Source: Paenibacillus etheri
Lineage (GTDB): Bacteria; Bacillota; Bacilli; Paenibacillales; Paenibacillaceae
Length of the DNA stretch: 64,000 nucleotides
Reading direction: 5' to 3'
NCBI RefSeq assembly: GCF_001012825.1
Contig: NZ_LCZJ02000037.1
Coordinates: 17,637-81,636 of the forward strand
Within the stretch, counting starts at the first letter, position 1; each line of letters starts with the position of its first letter. The notes under the pieces were generated by a model, which saw only the letters and a program-made list of their open reading frames with translations, ran no database searches and was not told where the DNA came from. This document shows, piece by piece, positions 63,848-64,000 of this stretch. The translations under genes were made by a program, and so were the position numbers.

Positions 63848-64000
63848 TCAGAAAAGAATATCCGGTGACGTGTCGATTCTCCAGTATCCCTCCACTTTCT
63901 TCAGCTTCACATACACCGACTCACTGCTTTCCTGCGCATCTGGATAAGGAACGGTCAGTTCGAATTCAGCGGTTGTCGCAGTTTTGGAGAGCATGCGGGC
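63848..64000 (-). CDS. 3' end of an unidentified gene running off the right edge
   Basis: The minus strand is open from the window edge to a TGA at 63850-63848, giving the last 50 residues of a protein: '...TTAEFELTVPYPDAQESSES' and '...VKLKKVEGYWRIDTSPDILF'. Codon use looks real, and the 'KVEGYWRID' ending is typical of small exported proteins with a cystatin/NTF2-like fold, but I do not recognise the family. The start lies beyond the window. Confidence 0.6.
   Translation of the reverse strand, partial: ARMLSKTATTAEFELTVPYPDAQESSESVYVKLKKVEGYWRIDTSPDILF

Overview
The window comes from a low-to-mid GC member of the Bacillota, most likely Paenibacillus or a close relative. Pointers are strong AGGAGG-type ribosome binding sites, the ftsE-ftsX-envC-ctpB-minJ-(uvrB-uvrA) gene set, split glycine decarboxylase (gcvPA/gcvPB) behind a glycine riboswitch, a secreted protein with copper-amine-oxidase-like stalk repeats, and an S-layer-type glycosylation locus. 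Species cannot be named from sequence reading alone.

Left third (1-25 kb): a surface-glycan locus that has been rearranged repeatedly. It is bounded by dTDP-L-rhamnose genes, rmlB-rmlD on the minus strand at 0.7-2.6 kb and rmlA-rmlC on the plus strand at 18.1-19.6 kb. Between them lies an AT-rich minus-strand island (4.1-15.8 kb). It encodes an ABC polysaccharide exporter (Wzm plus a Wzt whose C-terminal extension reads as a six-bladed NHL-like beta-propeller), a WbdD-like methyltransferase/kinase/coiled-coil protein, two cytoplasmic glycosyltransferases, and a three-component extracytoplasmic glycosylation module (large GT-C-like membrane protein, polyprenyl-phosphate GT2, DUF2304 and GtrA). 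A 917-residue O-antigen-ligase/oligosaccharyltransferase-like protein with TPR-like repeats follows rmlC. Proposed scheme: rhamnose-containing glycans are assembled in the cytoplasm, capped by the WbdD-like protein, recognised by the propeller of Wzt, exported, decorated outside by the GT-C module and transferred to a surface acceptor. Debris of IS3 and IS630 elements, and a decayed second copy of a ligase::U32-peptidase junction (16.16-17.94 kb), sit around the island. An apparently intact IS3-family element has inserted at the exact centre of the terminator palindrome between the ligase and galU.

Middle (24-45 kb): galU, a large U32 peptidase/RlhA-like protein, a secreted stalk-domain protein with an HtrA-like protease, a small membrane protein, uvrA and uvrB, motA-motB, gcvH, and the riboswitch-controlled gcvT-gcvPA-gcvPB operon. 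Three copies of a structured intergenic element of about 95 nt, with compensatory base changes, lie upstream of motA, upstream of the gcv riboswitch, and between gcvT and gcvPA. The copy after gcvT overlaps and supplies the gcvT stop codon.

Right third (45-64 kb): an RND efflux pump, a CPA2-type cation/proton antiporter, an L-rhamnose mutarotase-like protein, and an ABC exporter (one ATPase, two ABC-2 permeases) divergent from a two-component system, resembling LnrLMN/LnrJK. Then come the division/cell-wall genes minJ, ctpB, envC-like, ftsX and ftsE, a VanW-family protein, a CBS-domain protein, and the 3' end of an unidentified gene running off the right edge. No rRNA, tRNA or CRISPR array was seen.
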